Shown here: piece after piece, positions 1-7,493 of the stretch
How the letters are laid out: every line of letters starts with the position of its first letter
Position numbering within the stretch: the first letter of the stretch is position 1
DNA from: Flavobacteriales bacterium UBA6969
GTDB taxonomy: Bacteria; Bacteroidota; Bacteroidia; Flavobacteriales_D; Sanyastnellaceae
Direction of reading: 5' to 3'
DNA length: 10,564 nucleotides
NCBI GenBank assembly: GCA_002448555.1
Contig: DJYV01000168.1
Span: 1 to 10,564, forward strand
Program-made: the position numbers and the translations under genes
Notes under the pieces: model-generated
What the model was told of the DNA's origin: nothing
The model's database searches: none
Seen by the model: only the letters and a program-made list of their open reading frames with translations

Positions 1-1662
1 GCAATTGTGATGGGCATTGTAGCCGTTATGCTGTCGGTCTTCTTCCGATTGCAGTTGGGCTGGCCCGGTGAAAGTTTTGCCATCCTGGAGACATTCTTGG
101 GCAAGTGGGCACCGGACGGTGTCCTGGACCGCAATGCCTATTTGGCCTTGGTGACCATTCACGGGACCATCATGGTCTTCTTTGTATTGACCGGTGGCCT
201 CTCGGGTACGTTCTCGAACCTGCTCATTCCGTTGCAAATTGGTGCGCGGGACATGGCATCGGGCTTCTTAAACATGCTCAGCTACTGGTTCTTCTTTTTC
301 TCAAGCGTCATCATGATCTTCTCGCTCTTTGTCGAGGGTGGTGCCGCATCAGGAGGTTGGACCGTCTACCCACCCCTCAGTGCGTTGCCACAGGCGATGC
401 CGGGTAGCGGAATGGGCATGACTTTGTGGTTGATTTCAATGGTGCTCTTCGTCGTAAGCTCGCTGTTGGGCGGATTGAACTACGTGGTAACGGTGATTAA
501 CCTCCGAACCAAAGGAATGTCGATGACGCGTTTGCCATTGACCATTTGGGCCTTTATGGTGACCGCCATCCTCGGCGTGTTGTCCTTCCCGGTATTGGTC
601 TCTGCTGTGGTGCTCCTCCTGATGGACCGCACCATGGGGACGGCCTTTTACCTGTCGGACATCTTCATCGGCGGCGAGGCATTGGACGTAACCGGTGGTT
701 CGCCCATTTTGTACCAACACTTGTTCTGGTTCTTGGGCCACCCTGAGGTCTACATCGTATTGTTACCGGCATTGGGCATCAGCTCCGAGGTCATCGCGAC
801 CAACGCACGCAAGCCCATCTTTGGCTACAAGGCCATGGTCGGTTCTATCCTGGGAATCGGTTTCTTGAGCTTCATCGTTTGGGGCCACCACATGTTCGTG
901 ACCGGCATGAATCCGTTCCTCGGTTCGGTGTTCGTATTCACGACGTTGCTAATTGCGATTCCTTCCGCAGTAAAGGCGTTCAACTACATCACCACCTTGT
1001 GGCAGGGCAACCTTCGCTTCACGCCGGCTATGCTGTTCAGCATTGGTTTGGTCAGCACATTCGTCACAGGCGGTTTGACCGGAATCATTTTGGCGGATTC
1101 GGCCCTTGATGTGAACGTGCACGACACCTACTTTGTGGTAGCGCACTTCCACATCGTGATGGGCATGTCAGCCATCTTTGGAATGCTCGCAGGTATTTAC
1201 CACTGGTTCCCAAAAATGTTCGGCCGCATGATGAACACCAAGTTGGGCTACGCACACTTCTGGGTGACGTTGATCTCCGGTTATGGGGTCTTCTTCCCCA
1301 TGCACTTCGTCGGCATCGCCGGTGCGCCACGCCGATACTACGAGTACAGCAACTTTGACTTCTTGGATTCCGTCATGGACTTGCAGCCCATCATTTCGAC
1401 GTTCGCGATTGTGGGGGCCATTGGTCAGTTGTTCTTCTTGTTCAACTTCTTCTACAGCATTTTCTACGGCCAGAAGGCGGTGCAGAACCCTTGGAAGTCG
1501 AACACCTTGGAATGGACGACACCGGTACAGCACGTGCACGGCAACTGGGATGGACCGCTTCCAGAGGTGCACCGTTGGGCGTACGATTACTCGAACCCAG
1601 CCCACGAAGATGACTTCGTACCGCAGACTACTCCGGCCTTGGCGGGTGAAGAAATCCACTGA
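1..1662 (+). CDS. ctaD: Cytochrome c oxidase subunit I, 5'-truncated
   Basis: This is the catalytic membrane subunit of an aa3-type haem-copper oxidase, which reduces O2 to water with electrons from cytochrome c and pumps protons. The frame is open from base 1, so the true start lies upstream; the GTG at 7 and ATG at 10 are internal, and roughly 40 N-terminal residues are probably missing. Numbering from the GTG at 7, all metal ligands are visible: H52 (low-spin haem, in IHGTIMVFF), H245 and Y249 of HPEVY (CuB ligand and its cross-linked Tyr), H294-H295 in WGHHMF (CuB), H380 (high-spin haem) and H382 (low-spin haem) in VVAHFH, plus K323 of the K channel in PSAVKAF. HPEVY marks a type A1 oxidase. 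The ARDMASGFLNMLSYW segment replaces the common ARDMAFPRLN form and is, as I recall, normal in Bacteroidetes. A dozen hydrophobic helices fill the protein. A strong terminator follows, so it is probably the last gene of its operon. Confidence 0.97.
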   Translation, partial: AIVMGIVAVMLSVFFRLQLGWPGESFAILETFLGKWAPDGVLDRNAYLALVTIHGTIMVFFVLTGGLSGTFSNLLIPLQIGARDMASGFLNMLSYWFFFFSSVIMIFSLFVEGGAASGGWTVYPPLSALPQAMPGSGMGMTLWLISMVLFVVSSLLGGLNYVVTVINLRTKGMSMTRLPLTIWAFMVTAILGVLSFPVLVSAVVLLLMDRTMGTAFYLSDIFIGGEALDVTGGSPILYQHLFWFLGHPEVYIVLLPALGISSEVIATNARKPIFGYKAMVGSILGIGFLSFIVWGHHMFVTGMNPFLGSVFVFTTLLIAIPSAVKAFNYITTLWQGNLRFTPAMLFSIGLVSTFVTGGLTGIILADSALDVNVHDTYFVVAHFHIVMGMSAIFGMLAGIYHWFPKMFGRMMNTKLGYAHFWVTLISGYGVFFPMHFVGIAGAPRRYYEYSNFDFLDSVMDLQPIISTFAIVGAIGQLFFLFNFFYSIFYGQKAVQNPWKSNTLEWTTPVQHVHGNWDGPLPEVHRWAYDYSNPAHEDDFVPQTTPALAGEEIH

Positions 1663-1678
1663 CACAACGAACTTCATG

Positions 1679-1714
1679 AAAAGCCTCATCGGGTCAACCG
1701 GTGGGGCTTTTTTT
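1679..1714 (+). terminator. Rho-independent terminator after ctaD
   Basis: A 14-bp stem (1679-1692 with 1698-1711, two T-G wobbles and no bulge) closes a 5-base loop, GTCAA. Seven T residues at 1708-1714 form the U-tract, overlapping the 3' arm. The outer arm reads AAAAGCC/GGCTTTT, so the hairpin could also work on the opposite strand. It sits 16 bp after the ctaD stop and 26 bp before the ruvB start, separating the oxidase operon from ruvB-queG. Confidence 0.92.
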
Positions 1715-1740
1715 ATGGCCAACCGGATTAACTTGCGACC

Positions 1741-2769
1741 ATGACCGAGGATTTTGATTTGAGGAACGAAGCGGAGCAGCCAACAGACGGCGAATTGGAC
1801 CGCGTGTTGCGGCCTGCGCGTTTCGATGACTTTACGGGACAGCGCGCGGCGCTTGAAAACCTCGGGGTATTTGTCCAAGCGGCCGCGAACCGCGACGAGG
1901 CTTTGGATCACACGCTGTTGCACGGACCTCCTGGACTGGGTAAAACCACCCTGGCCAACATCATCGCGAACGAACTGGGGGTATCCATCCGAACCACTTC
2001 CGGTCCCGTTCTCGACAAGCCCGGCGACCTTGCGGGGCTGCTCACCAACCTCGAGACCAATGACGTATTGTTCATCGATGAGATCCACCGGCTTTCTCCG
2101 GTTGTGGAGGAGTACCTGTACAGTGCGATGGAAGATTACCGAATCGACTTGGTCATCGATGCGGGGCCGAACGCGCGCACGGTACAGATCGAACTGAACC
2201 CGTTTACCCTCGTGGGTGCAACGACGCGCTCCGGGCTGTTGACGGCGCCGTTGCGTGCTCGTTTTGGTATCAACCTCCGGTTGCAGTATTACGACGCCAA
2301 GACCCTCACCGACATCGTTGAGCGAAGCGCTGGGATCCTGAACATGCCCATCGAACACGCCGCGGCGTATGAGATTGCGTCGCGCTCCCGAGGCACGCCG
2401 CGGATCGCCAACGCGCTCCTGCGCCGGGTCCGAGACTTCGCGGAGATCAAAGGCGACGGAACCATTGACCAGAAGATTACGGAATTTGCCTTGGACGCCT
2501 TGAATGTGGATCGCAAAGGGTTGGACGAGATGGACAACCGCATCCTCACGGCGTTGATCGACAAGTTCAATGGAGGCCCCGTCGGGGCATCGACCATTGC
2601 CACTGCTATCGGGGAGAATCCCGGCACCTTGGAAGAGGTGTACGAGCCGTATTTGATCCAAGAAGGGTTGTTGGTACGGACGCCGCGCGGGCGTCAAGCT
2701 ACCGCTGCGGCCTATGCGCACTTGGGCCGCACGCCACAGGGGCAATCGGGCACCTTGTTTGGCGGCTGA
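1741..2769 (+). CDS. ruvB: Holliday junction branch migration helicase RuvB
   Basis: RuvB is the hexameric AAA+ motor that, with RuvA, drives branch migration of Holliday junctions before RuvC cleavage, in the cytoplasm. The 342-residue length is normal. Motifs run in family order: DRVLRPARFDDFTGQ near residues 20-34, Walker A GPPGLGKTT (62-70), Walker B FIDEIHR (111-117), sensor 1 GATTRSG (149-155), arginine finger region RARFG (172-176), sensor 2 in SRGTPRIANALLRR (about 216-229), and the C-terminal winged helix with YEPYLIQEGLL and RTPRGR (about 281-298). The ATG at 1741 gives the expected N-terminus and no Shine-Dalgarno is evident, as is common in this phylum. It lies downstream of a strong terminator, so it needs its own promoter; only a weak TAACTTGC element (1729-1736) is visible. 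queG starts 2 bp after its stop. ruvA and ruvC are not in the window. Confidence 0.98.
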   Translation: MTEDFDLRNEAEQPTDGELDRVLRPARFDDFTGQRAALENLGVFVQAAANRDEALDHTLLHGPPGLGKTTLANIIANELGVSIRTTSGPVLDKPGDLAGLLTNLETNDVLFIDEIHRLSPVVEEYLYSAMEDYRIDLVIDAGPNARTVQIELNPFTLVGATTRSGLLTAPLRARFGINLRLQYYDAKTLTDIVERSAGILNMPIEHAAAYEIASRSRGTPRIANALLRRVRDFAEIKGDGTIDQKITEFALDALNVDRKGLDEMDNRILTALIDKFNGGPVGASTIATAIGENPGTLEEVYEPYLIQEGLLVRTPRGRQATAAAYAHLGRTPQGQSGTLFGG

Positions 2770-2771
2770 CC

Positions 2772-3740
2772 ATGGGCACGCACGCACACACAGCACAGGA
2801 CCGCAAGCGGGCGTTGGTTCGCGAGGCCAAGGCCTTGGGCTTTGATGCAGTGGGCGTTTCTCAAGCGGGGTTCTTAGAGGAAGAAGCTGACCGGCTGGAG
2901 GAGTGGTTACGCCGGGATTACCACGGCGAAATGGCATATTTGGCGCGCAACGTGGATAAGCGATTGGATCCAAGGAAGTTGGTCCCAGGGGCTAAATCGG
3001 TGGTGTCCCTGCTGTACAATTACCACACCGATGCGCAACCGACGGATCCGGAGGCGCCGCGCGTGGCGCGCTACGCGCAAGGGCAGGACTACCACTACGT
3101 CATCAAGTGGAAGCTCAAGGAATTGATGAAATGGGCCCAGCGGGAGTGGGGCAAGGTTGGGGGACGGGTGTTTGTGGACTCTGCACCGGTTCACGAGCGG
3201 GCGTGGGCGGCCAAAAGCGGCCTTGGATGGGTCGGCAAAAATAGCCTGCTGCTGAACCAGGGCATGGGCAGCTATTTCTTCATTGCCGAGTTGATCATCG
3301 ACGTCGATTTAGAACCCGATGCTCCGACGGCGGATCACTGCGGTACGTGCACCCGCTGCATCGACGCCTGCCCGACTGGCGCCATCATCCAATCAGGGGT
3401 GGTGGACGGTTCCAAGTGCATCAGCTATTTCACGATTGAATTGCGCGGAGCCATTCCTGAGCCGGTGCACCAGCACCTCTCGCCATGGGTGTTCGGGTGC
3501 GATGTGTGCCAGGAGGTGTGCCCGTGGAACCGCCATGCGACGCCTCACAACGAGCCGCAATTTGCCCCGCATCCGGAATTGCTCGGAATGAAGCGCAGGG
3601 ATTGGGAAGAAATGACCGAGGAGGTCTTTCACGATGTGTTCAAGGGCACGGCTGTAAAGCGGACGGGATACGAAGGCTTGATGCGCAACGTCCAAGCGGC
3701 GTTCAAAGCGCCGGGTACGGGCGGAAGGCCGACTCGATGA
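2772..3740 (+). CDS. queG: Epoxyqueuosine reductase QueG
   Basis: QueG is the cobalamin-dependent iron-sulfur enzyme that reduces epoxyqueuosine to queuosine at position 34 of tRNAs with GUN anticodons, the last step of queuosine synthesis. The 322-residue protein shows the catalytic-domain signature FVDSAPVHERAWAAKSGLGW (about 134-153), whose D136 corresponds to the family's proposed general acid. It also has two [4Fe-4S] sites: CGTCTRCIDACP (C190, C193, C196, C200) and C216 with CDVCQEVCPWN (C243, C246, C250). The C-terminal part ends in a short helical segment; length is within the family's range. The ATG at 2772 is 2 bp after ruvB, so the two are probably co-transcribed. Its last 38 bp overlap a convergent small gene. 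An imperfect hairpin (3728-3747) surrounds the stop codon but has no U-tract. Confidence 0.97.
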   Translation: MGTHAHTAQDRKRALVREAKALGFDAVGVSQAGFLEEEADRLEEWLRRDYHGEMAYLARNVDKRLDPRKLVPGAKSVVSLLYNYHTDAQPTDPEAPRVARYAQGQDYHYVIKWKLKELMKWAQREWGKVGGRVFVDSAPVHERAWAAKSGLGWVGKNSLLLNQGMGSYFFIAELIIDVDLEPDAPTADHCGTCTRCIDACPTGAIIQSGVVDGSKCISYFTIELRGAIPEPVHQHLSPWVFGCDVCQEVCPWNRHATPHNEPQFAPHPELLGMKRRDWEEMTEEVFHDVFKGTAVKRTGYEGLMRNVQAAFKAPGTGGRPTR

Positions 3741-3906
3741 GTTCGGCGTGTTGCCGGAACCGTTCCGTACACCAGGTTTTCAAGTGCTTGAGGTCCTCAC
3801 CGGTAAGGTGCCTGATAGACTTTCGGAGTTCGCGGGCGAAAAGCTTTTTGTTGGAGCTCACACGGAGCAAGACCTTTTTGCAGAGGCTAAGCATATCTCG
3901 GGTCAT
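3703..3906 (-). CDS. Small conserved hypothetical protein (67 aa)
   Basis: The protein begins MTRDMLSLCKKVLLRVS and is basic and helical, with the segments KKLFARELRKSIRHL, EDLKHLKTWC and a C-terminal ERFRQHAELIESAF. From memory this pattern (C-x-x-VL-x-x-VS, then LF-x-x-ELRK, then L-x-x-L-x-x-WC) matches a family of about 60-70-residue proteins found across Bacteroidetes with no known function; I cannot search to confirm. The frame extends upstream to 4086, but that extension lacks family resemblance and would cover the trhO start, so I chose the ATG at 3906. The two cysteines are C9 and C46. There is no signal peptide or membrane segment, so it should be cytoplasmic. The gene converges on queG and overlaps its last 38 bp. 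No clear promoter is visible upstream, although an inverted repeat lies at 3917-3934. Confidence 0.7.
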   Translation of the reverse strand: MTRDMLSLCKKVLLRVSSNKKLFARELRKSIRHLTGEDLKHLKTWCTERFRQHAELIESAFRPYPAL

Positions 3907-3916
3907 TGTCGAGGTG

Positions 3917-3934
3917 GGTGGTTTCAAATCCACC
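3917..3934. repeat. Short inverted repeat between divergent genes
   Basis: GGTGG (3917-3921) and CCACC (3930-3934) flank TTTCAAAT, with two further inner T-A pairs after one T-T mismatch. It lies 10 bp upstream of the minus-strand small gene and 28 bp before the -7 element of trhO. It could be an operator for either gene or chance; there is no U-tract, so a terminator is unlikely. Confidence 0.25.
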
Positions 3935-3961
3935 TTTAAAACGCTGCAAATCCTGTTATCG

Positions 3962-3969
3962 TACCTTTG
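3962..3969 (+). promoter_or_regulatory. Bacteroidetes -7 element (TACCTTTG) for trhO
   Basis: TACCTTTG matches the Bacteroidetes sigma-70 -7 consensus TAnnTTTG exactly. It lies 56 bp before the ATG at 4026, so transcription would start near 3976 with a leader of about 50 nt. There is no convincing TTG -33 element; the nearest T-run (TTT at 3935-3937) is 24 bp upstream, rather far. The 119-bp region 3907-4025 holds this element, the inverted repeat at 3917-3934 and an SD-like GGAGAGG at 4000-4006. Confidence 0.55.
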
Positions 3970-4025
3970 CCAAACGTTAAATTTCTGACCCTCCGCGCTG
4001 GAGAGGCACTGTGACTTGTAATCGC

Positions 4026-5069
4026 ATGAAGCAACAACTGCGCAATTTGGTCGACCGGAAGGTGCTCTTGGAGCGCATGGAAACAAATGAGGAACGTCGA
4101 GTAACGATTTCCTTTTACCAGTATGCGCACATCCTGAACCCCGCCTTCTTTCGCGACTACTTGTTTTCCCACTGGGATGAATTTGGAGTGATGGGCCGCA
4201 CCTATGTGGCGCACGAAGGCATCAATGCCCAAATTTCCGTCCCAACTGATCGGCTTGAGGATTTCAAATCCCACCTGTACAGCATTTCGTTCCTGGACGG
4301 TATTCGCCTCAATTACACCGTTGATGAAGGCAAATCCTTCTTCAAATTGACCATCAAGGTGCGCGACAAAATTGTGGCGGACGGCCTCAACGACGACGCG
4401 TTTGATGTCTGCGAGACCGGTGTGCACCTGGATGCGGAATCGTTCAATGAGCTGACGTCCAAGGATGAGACCATCCTCATCGACATGCGCAATCACTACG
4501 AAAGCGAGGTGGGCCATTTCAAAGGCGCCATTACGCCGGATGTAGATACCTTCCGCGAGGAAATTGAAGTGGTGGAAAACATGCTGCAAGGCAAAGAAGA
4601 CCAGAACATCGTGATGTATTGCACGGGCGGTATCCGGTGCGAAAAGGCCTCAGCTTGGCTCAAGCACAAGGGCTTCCCCAACGTACACCAGCTCAACGGA
4701 GGCATCATTGAATACACCCATCAGGTGCGCGAGCAAGGACTTGAAAATCGATTCATTGGCAAGAACTTCGTTTTCGATGAGCGCTTGGCCGAGCGCATTT
4801 CAGATGATGTGATTGCCCAGTGCCATCAATGCGGTGCCTCCTGCGATGACCACACCAATTGCTCCAACGTGGGCTGCAATTTGTTGTTCATCCAGTGCCC
4901 TTCGTGCGCGGAGAAGTACGAGGGCACCTGCGGGGAGCGGTGCCAAGAGATCATTCATATGCCGGAAGAAGAACAGCGTGCCCTGCGCAAAGGCAAAAAA
5001 GACAGCGCACGCATCTTCAACAAAGGCCGCCTCCGCACCGGAGGGCGAATGGAGGGTTCAGACGCTTAG
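4026..5069 (+). CDS. trhO: tRNA uridine(34) hydroxylase TrhO (rhodanese-like)
   Basis: TrhO (YceA, UPF0176) carries out O2-dependent hydroxylation of U34 to 5-hydroxyuridine in tRNAs, the first step toward the 5-oxy wobble modifications. From the ATG at 4026 the protein has 347 residues: an N-terminal domain (about 25-115) with VAHEGINAQIS and DGIRLNYTVDEG; a rhodanese domain (about 130-230) with DMRNHYESEVGHFKGAI and the active-site loop YCTGGIRCEKAS (catalytic C199); and a cysteine-rich tail (about 246-286) with nine Cys, starting CHQCGASC, that may bind metal. Start choice is uncertain. A GTG at 4011, five codons upstream, has GGAGAGG four bases before it, but that motif could pair with CTCC at 3991-3994. 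ATG is preferred because Shine-Dalgarno sequences matter little in this phylum. The stop overlaps the convergent DUF3299-like gene by 4 bp. Confidence 0.95.
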   Translation: MKQQLRNLVDRKVLLERMETNEERRVTISFYQYAHILNPAFFRDYLFSHWDEFGVMGRTYVAHEGINAQISVPTDRLEDFKSHLYSISFLDGIRLNYTVDEGKSFFKLTIKVRDKIVADGLNDDAFDVCETGVHLDAESFNELTSKDETILIDMRNHYESEVGHFKGAITPDVDTFREEIEVVENMLQGKEDQNIVMYCTGGIRCEKASAWLKHKGFPNVHQLNGGIIEYTHQVREQGLENRFIGKNFVFDERLAERISDDVIAQCHQCGASCDDHTNCSNVGCNLLFIQCPSCAEKYEGTCGERCQEIIHMPEEEQRALRKGKKDSARIFNKGRLRTGGRMEGSDA

Positions 5070-5659
5070 GGTGTGTACTCGACGGCGCCGTCCAAAATGT
5101 AATTCATCTGGTACACGTCGTCCGCATTCAGGCGGAACTTACCTGCGAATGTGAGCCGCTCATCGGTCTGGTAGACGCGGGGGGATTTGCCGTCGAAGCG
5201 CAGGTCGATGACCGATTCCGGTCCGGCACCTCCACAGAAAAAGCAATTGGCAAACGGGTACCGGCTCAACACGTAGAAGTCCTCATCCAAGTCGACGGGA
5301 ATCATGTACCCCGTGATGTGTACCTCCTTGCCTTCCAACCCATTGACGATGTCACCAAACGTGGGCTTCCAGTAGTACGCATCCAGCTCCTCCACATAGA
5401 CGTCTTTGAACTCCACGTCCTCGAGCATGCGCCAGGTCAATTCGGCATAGGCGTCTGTCCCTTCAACTGCTGGCGCTGCGACGCGGACATCGGGCAGCAT
5501 CCCGGCAGCCTTGACCGCCGTTGCCGCGCGTTCACCCTCCTTTGTCGGGTGGCAGTATGAGCTCAAGTCCAATGCGCTGAACGCCAGAACACCCATGATG
5601 CCCACCCACCAAGTAGGCCTGAACTTAAGGACAGAAAGGCGAGATGATTTTGAGCTCAT
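5066..5659 (-). CDS. Membrane-anchored DUF3299-like protein with CFFCGGAG motif
   Basis: The protein has 197 residues. After a basic N-terminus there is one hydrophobic segment (about 17-30), then SSYCHP; no canonical lipobox is seen, so it is probably an anchored or cleaved protein facing the periplasm. The conserved-looking core is LEGKEVHITGYMIPV (about 108-122) followed by YPFANCFFCGGAGPES (134-149, with C139 and C142). The layout (W near the start, then GK-V-I-GY-x-x-P, then a Cys motif) resembles DUF3299 proteins, in which the Cys motif is a GACIHxPPPP type; here Cys-x2-Cys replaces it. The resemblance is by eye and the function is unknown; metal or thiol chemistry is only a guess. The ATG at 5659 overlaps the permease stop as ATGA, which fixes the start and suggests translational coupling. 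It is the last gene of a three-gene operon, and its TAA overlaps the trhO stop by 4 bp. Confidence 0.85.
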   Translation of the reverse strand: MSSKSSRLSVLKFRPTWWVGIMGVLAFSALDLSSYCHPTKEGERAATAVKAAGMLPDVRVAAPAVEGTDAYAELTWRMLEDVEFKDVYVEELDAYYWKPTFGDIVNGLEGKEVHITGYMIPVDLDEDFYVLSRYPFANCFFCGGAGPESVIDLRFDGKSPRVYQTDERLTFAGKFRLNADDVYQMNYILDGAVEYTP

Positions 5660-6846
5660 TGGGCTTCGGATAACGTGCGTGAGGTATCGATGCGGACAGC
5701 GGATATGCCGGGTATGGCGGCCGCAACCAACCCGACAAAGATAGCCAATCCTACGAGTACAAGTTCTTCGGGCATCACACCGATGTTGCTCCAATCGTAT
5801 CGGAATTTGTCTTCCACCAACTGCGCCAGAGCGACCAAACCGAGTCGGCTGAGGACCAAGCCCAAGAGGGACCCTCCCGTGCTCAGCAGACCACCTTCGA
5901 GCAACAGCAGCAAAAACAACCTGCCGCGTGAGCCGCCCATGGTCCGCATCAAGGCCAATTCATAGCGCCGCGCCAACAAGTTGTCGTACACCGAAATGAA
6001 AATGCTCGCAAAACTGATCAGCATGATGAGCAGGGCGATGGCCTGTAGGGTATTCATGCCGATGCCGAAATTTTGGGTTAGGCGGTTGATCTCGATGGAG
6101 GGGAGGGCCACCTGCATGTTGGTCTCCCGGATGGTGTTGGGTATCGTCAGGACGGCGAGCGGGTTGCGCTTTTTGAGCAATACAGCCGTGATTTCGCGGT
6201 CTTCGGGTGCCACGGCTTCCCCGTGCCCCTCGTGCACCTCCCAGATGGTGGAGACGGTGCAGTGCAGCAGTTGATCCAGCACGGTACCACTCGGCTCCAA
6301 GCGGCCAACGACGCGGAACACCTTGTCGGTGTGCACGTCCGTCTCGTCCTGCAATCCGTGAGCACTGAAAAACTCATCGCCGACCTTCAGCCCGGTCACC
6401 TTCGCCACCTTGGCGCCGACCACCACCTCAAAACTGGCTTCAAACGCGCGGCCTTCCGCCAACGTGCCGCCGTAGTGCGCGGTGTAGGCGTCCGTGCTGC
6501 CCACGATGCGGTAGCCGCGGTAGTTGTCCCCATAAGCCAACGGAATGCCCTCCGCGATGTACGGGTGGCGGATGACCTTTTCCGCATCGGCGAGCCGAAT
6601 GTTCCCGGTGGGAGCGTCGACGTGGTAGACATTGGCCAAAATCAGCTGCAGCGGACTGCCTTTGGCACCGAGCACCAAATCGATGTCTTCAATGTTGCGG
6701 TCAAACGTATCGCTCAGCTGCTTTTCGGACAGCATGAGCAAACTGACCAAGCCTACCCCAAAGGCGAGAAGCACCAGGCTCAGGGCCGTTTGCAGCTTCT
6801 TGAGCCCGACGTTGCGCCACGCGATGTACAGCCAGTTCAATTTCAT
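5656..6846 (-). CDS. ABC transporter permease, MacB/FtsX (LolCE-like) type
   Basis: This 396-residue protein has the four-helix topology of type VII ABC permeases: TM1 at about 19-39 after the basic amphipathic start MKLNWLYIAWRNVGLKK, a large extracytoplasmic domain (about 40-270), then TM2 (273-295), TM3 (about 311-340) and TM4 (about 362-384). The cytoplasmic loop RRYELALMRTMGGSRGRL (about 303-320) is the usual coupling region that contacts the ATPase. Such permeases act as mechanotransmitters or release lipoproteins or small molecules from the inner membrane; the substrate here cannot be told. It starts with an ATGA overlap on the ATPase gene and ends with an ATGA overlap on the DUF3299-like gene, so all three are probably made in proportion. 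There is one permease gene, implying a homodimer with two ATPases. Confidence 0.94.
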   Translation of the reverse strand: MKLNWLYIAWRNVGLKKLQTALSLVLLAFGVGLVSLLMLSEKQLSDTFDRNIEDIDLVLGAKGSPLQLILANVYHVDAPTGNIRLADAEKVIRHPYIAEGIPLAYGDNYRGYRIVGSTDAYTAHYGGTLAEGRAFEASFEVVVGAKVAKVTGLKVGDEFFSAHGLQDETDVHTDKVFRVVGRLEPSGTVLDQLLHCTVSTIWEVHEGHGEAVAPEDREITAVLLKKRNPLAVLTIPNTIRETNMQVALPSIEINRLTQNFGIGMNTLQAIALLIMLISFASIFISVYDNLLARRYELALMRTMGGSRGRLFLLLLLEGGLLSTGGSLLGLVLSRLGLVALAQLVEDKFRYDWSNIGVMPEELVLVGLAIFVGLVAAAIPGISAVRIDTSRTLSEAQ

Positions 6847-7493
6847 GCCGGCTGGGGTTGAGCGGTGAGATCTAGGCGGTTGCCAAAGCGGTCCTTGAGC
6901 CGCTGGTCATGGGTGACGATGACCAAGGTCGCTCCGGCTGCTGTTGCCTGCGTTTCCAGGAGGTCCATGACGGCCGCTGTGCTGCCGTCGTCAAGGGCAC
7001 TGGTCGGCTCATCCGCAAGCACGAGGGCCGGCCGGTGAATCAATGCCCGGGCGATTCCGGCGCGTTGCTGCTCACCGACGCTCAAGTCGCGTGGACGGCT
7101 GTTGGCCTTGTGTGCAATGCCGAGCTGTTCTAAGAGTCGGAGGCCTTCGCGTTTATCGAACGCCGCTCCGTGAAGGAAGGCGGGCATGGCGAGGTTTTCC
7201 AGCACCGTGAGACTTTGGAGGAAGTGCGATTTTTGAAAAACGATGCCGATGTGTTGGCCGCGAAAAGCGTCACGCTCCGCCTCGGTCATTCGATCCAATG
7301 CACGGCCGTTGATGTTCACCGTGCCTTGGGTCGGTTGCAGCATGCCACAGAGCAAATGCAGGAGGCTTGTCTTTCCGCACCCGGACGCGCCTAGCAAGAG
7401 CAGTTGTCCTTGCGCGGGGCACTCTACATCCGGAAAGGTCAGCAGTGGGCTGTCCTTCTGGTATTGAAATGCGAGGTTGCTGGTGCGGATCAT
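6843..7493 (-). CDS. ABC transporter ATP-binding protein, LolD/MacB family
   Basis: This 216-residue single-domain ATPase energises the adjacent FtsX-type permease at the inner membrane. All motifs are intact: Walker A GASGCGKTS (35-43), Q-loop Q87 in IVFQKSHFL, signature LSVGEQQR (137-144), Walker B LVLADEPTSALD (157-168), and the H-loop His in VTHD (H195). The signature LSVGEQQRAGIARAL and short length place it with the LolD/MacB/FtsE-type ATPases; I leave the gene symbol empty because the substrate is unknown. It is the first gene of the operon. The ATG at 7493 lies 58 bp from the divergent gene, and a TAATTTTA element ends about 5 bp before the start, hinting at a leaderless or very short leader. 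Its TGA overlaps the permease ATG. Confidence 0.95.
   Translation of the reverse strand: MIRTSNLAFQYQKDSPLLTFPDVECPAQGQLLLLGASGCGKTSLLHLLCGMLQPTQGTVNINGRALDRMTEAERDAFRGQHIGIVFQKSHFLQSLTVLENLAMPAFLHGAAFDKREGLRLLEQLGIAHKANSRPRDLSVGEQQRAGIARALIHRPALVLADEPTSALDDGSTAAVMDLLETQATAAGATLVIVTHDQRLKDRFGNRLDLTAQPQPA

Noticed and set aside
7..12. GTG/ATG at 7-12 as the true start of ctaD
   Set aside because: The frame is open to base 1, and the residues here correspond to the first membrane helix of subunit I, not its N-terminus.
1729..1736. TAACTTGC as the ruvB promoter -7 element
   Set aside because: It departs from TAnnTTTG at the end, and its predicted start falls at or past the ruvB ATG. Too weak to list as a feature.
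1168..2973. Long minus-strand open frame (about 600 codons) opposite ctaD, ruvB and queG
   Set aside because: It lies antisense to three clearly recognised genes, spans a terminator, is Arg/Pro-rich and of low complexity, and shows no domain. It is a shadow of GC-rich coding sequence.
3728..3747. Hairpin around the queG stop (8-bp stem with one bulged base, GAT loop) as a terminator
   Set aside because: No T-run follows on either strand and it lies inside the convergent coding overlap. It may be structure by chance.
3936..4589. Minus-strand open frame opposite the start of trhO
   Set aside because: It is antisense to the conserved N-terminal half of TrhO and covers its promoter; no motif is recognisable in it.
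5081..5092. Perfect 12-bp palindrome GACGGCGCCGTC
   Set aside because: It lies in the coding end of the DUF3299-like gene (Asp-Gly-Ala-Val codons), has no loop or U-tract, and is likely in GC-rich DNA by chance.
4859..5560. Plus-strand open frame across the trhO/DUF3299-like junction
   Set aside because: It is a shifted frame over the end of trhO and antisense to the DUF3299-like gene, both of which have recognisable motifs.
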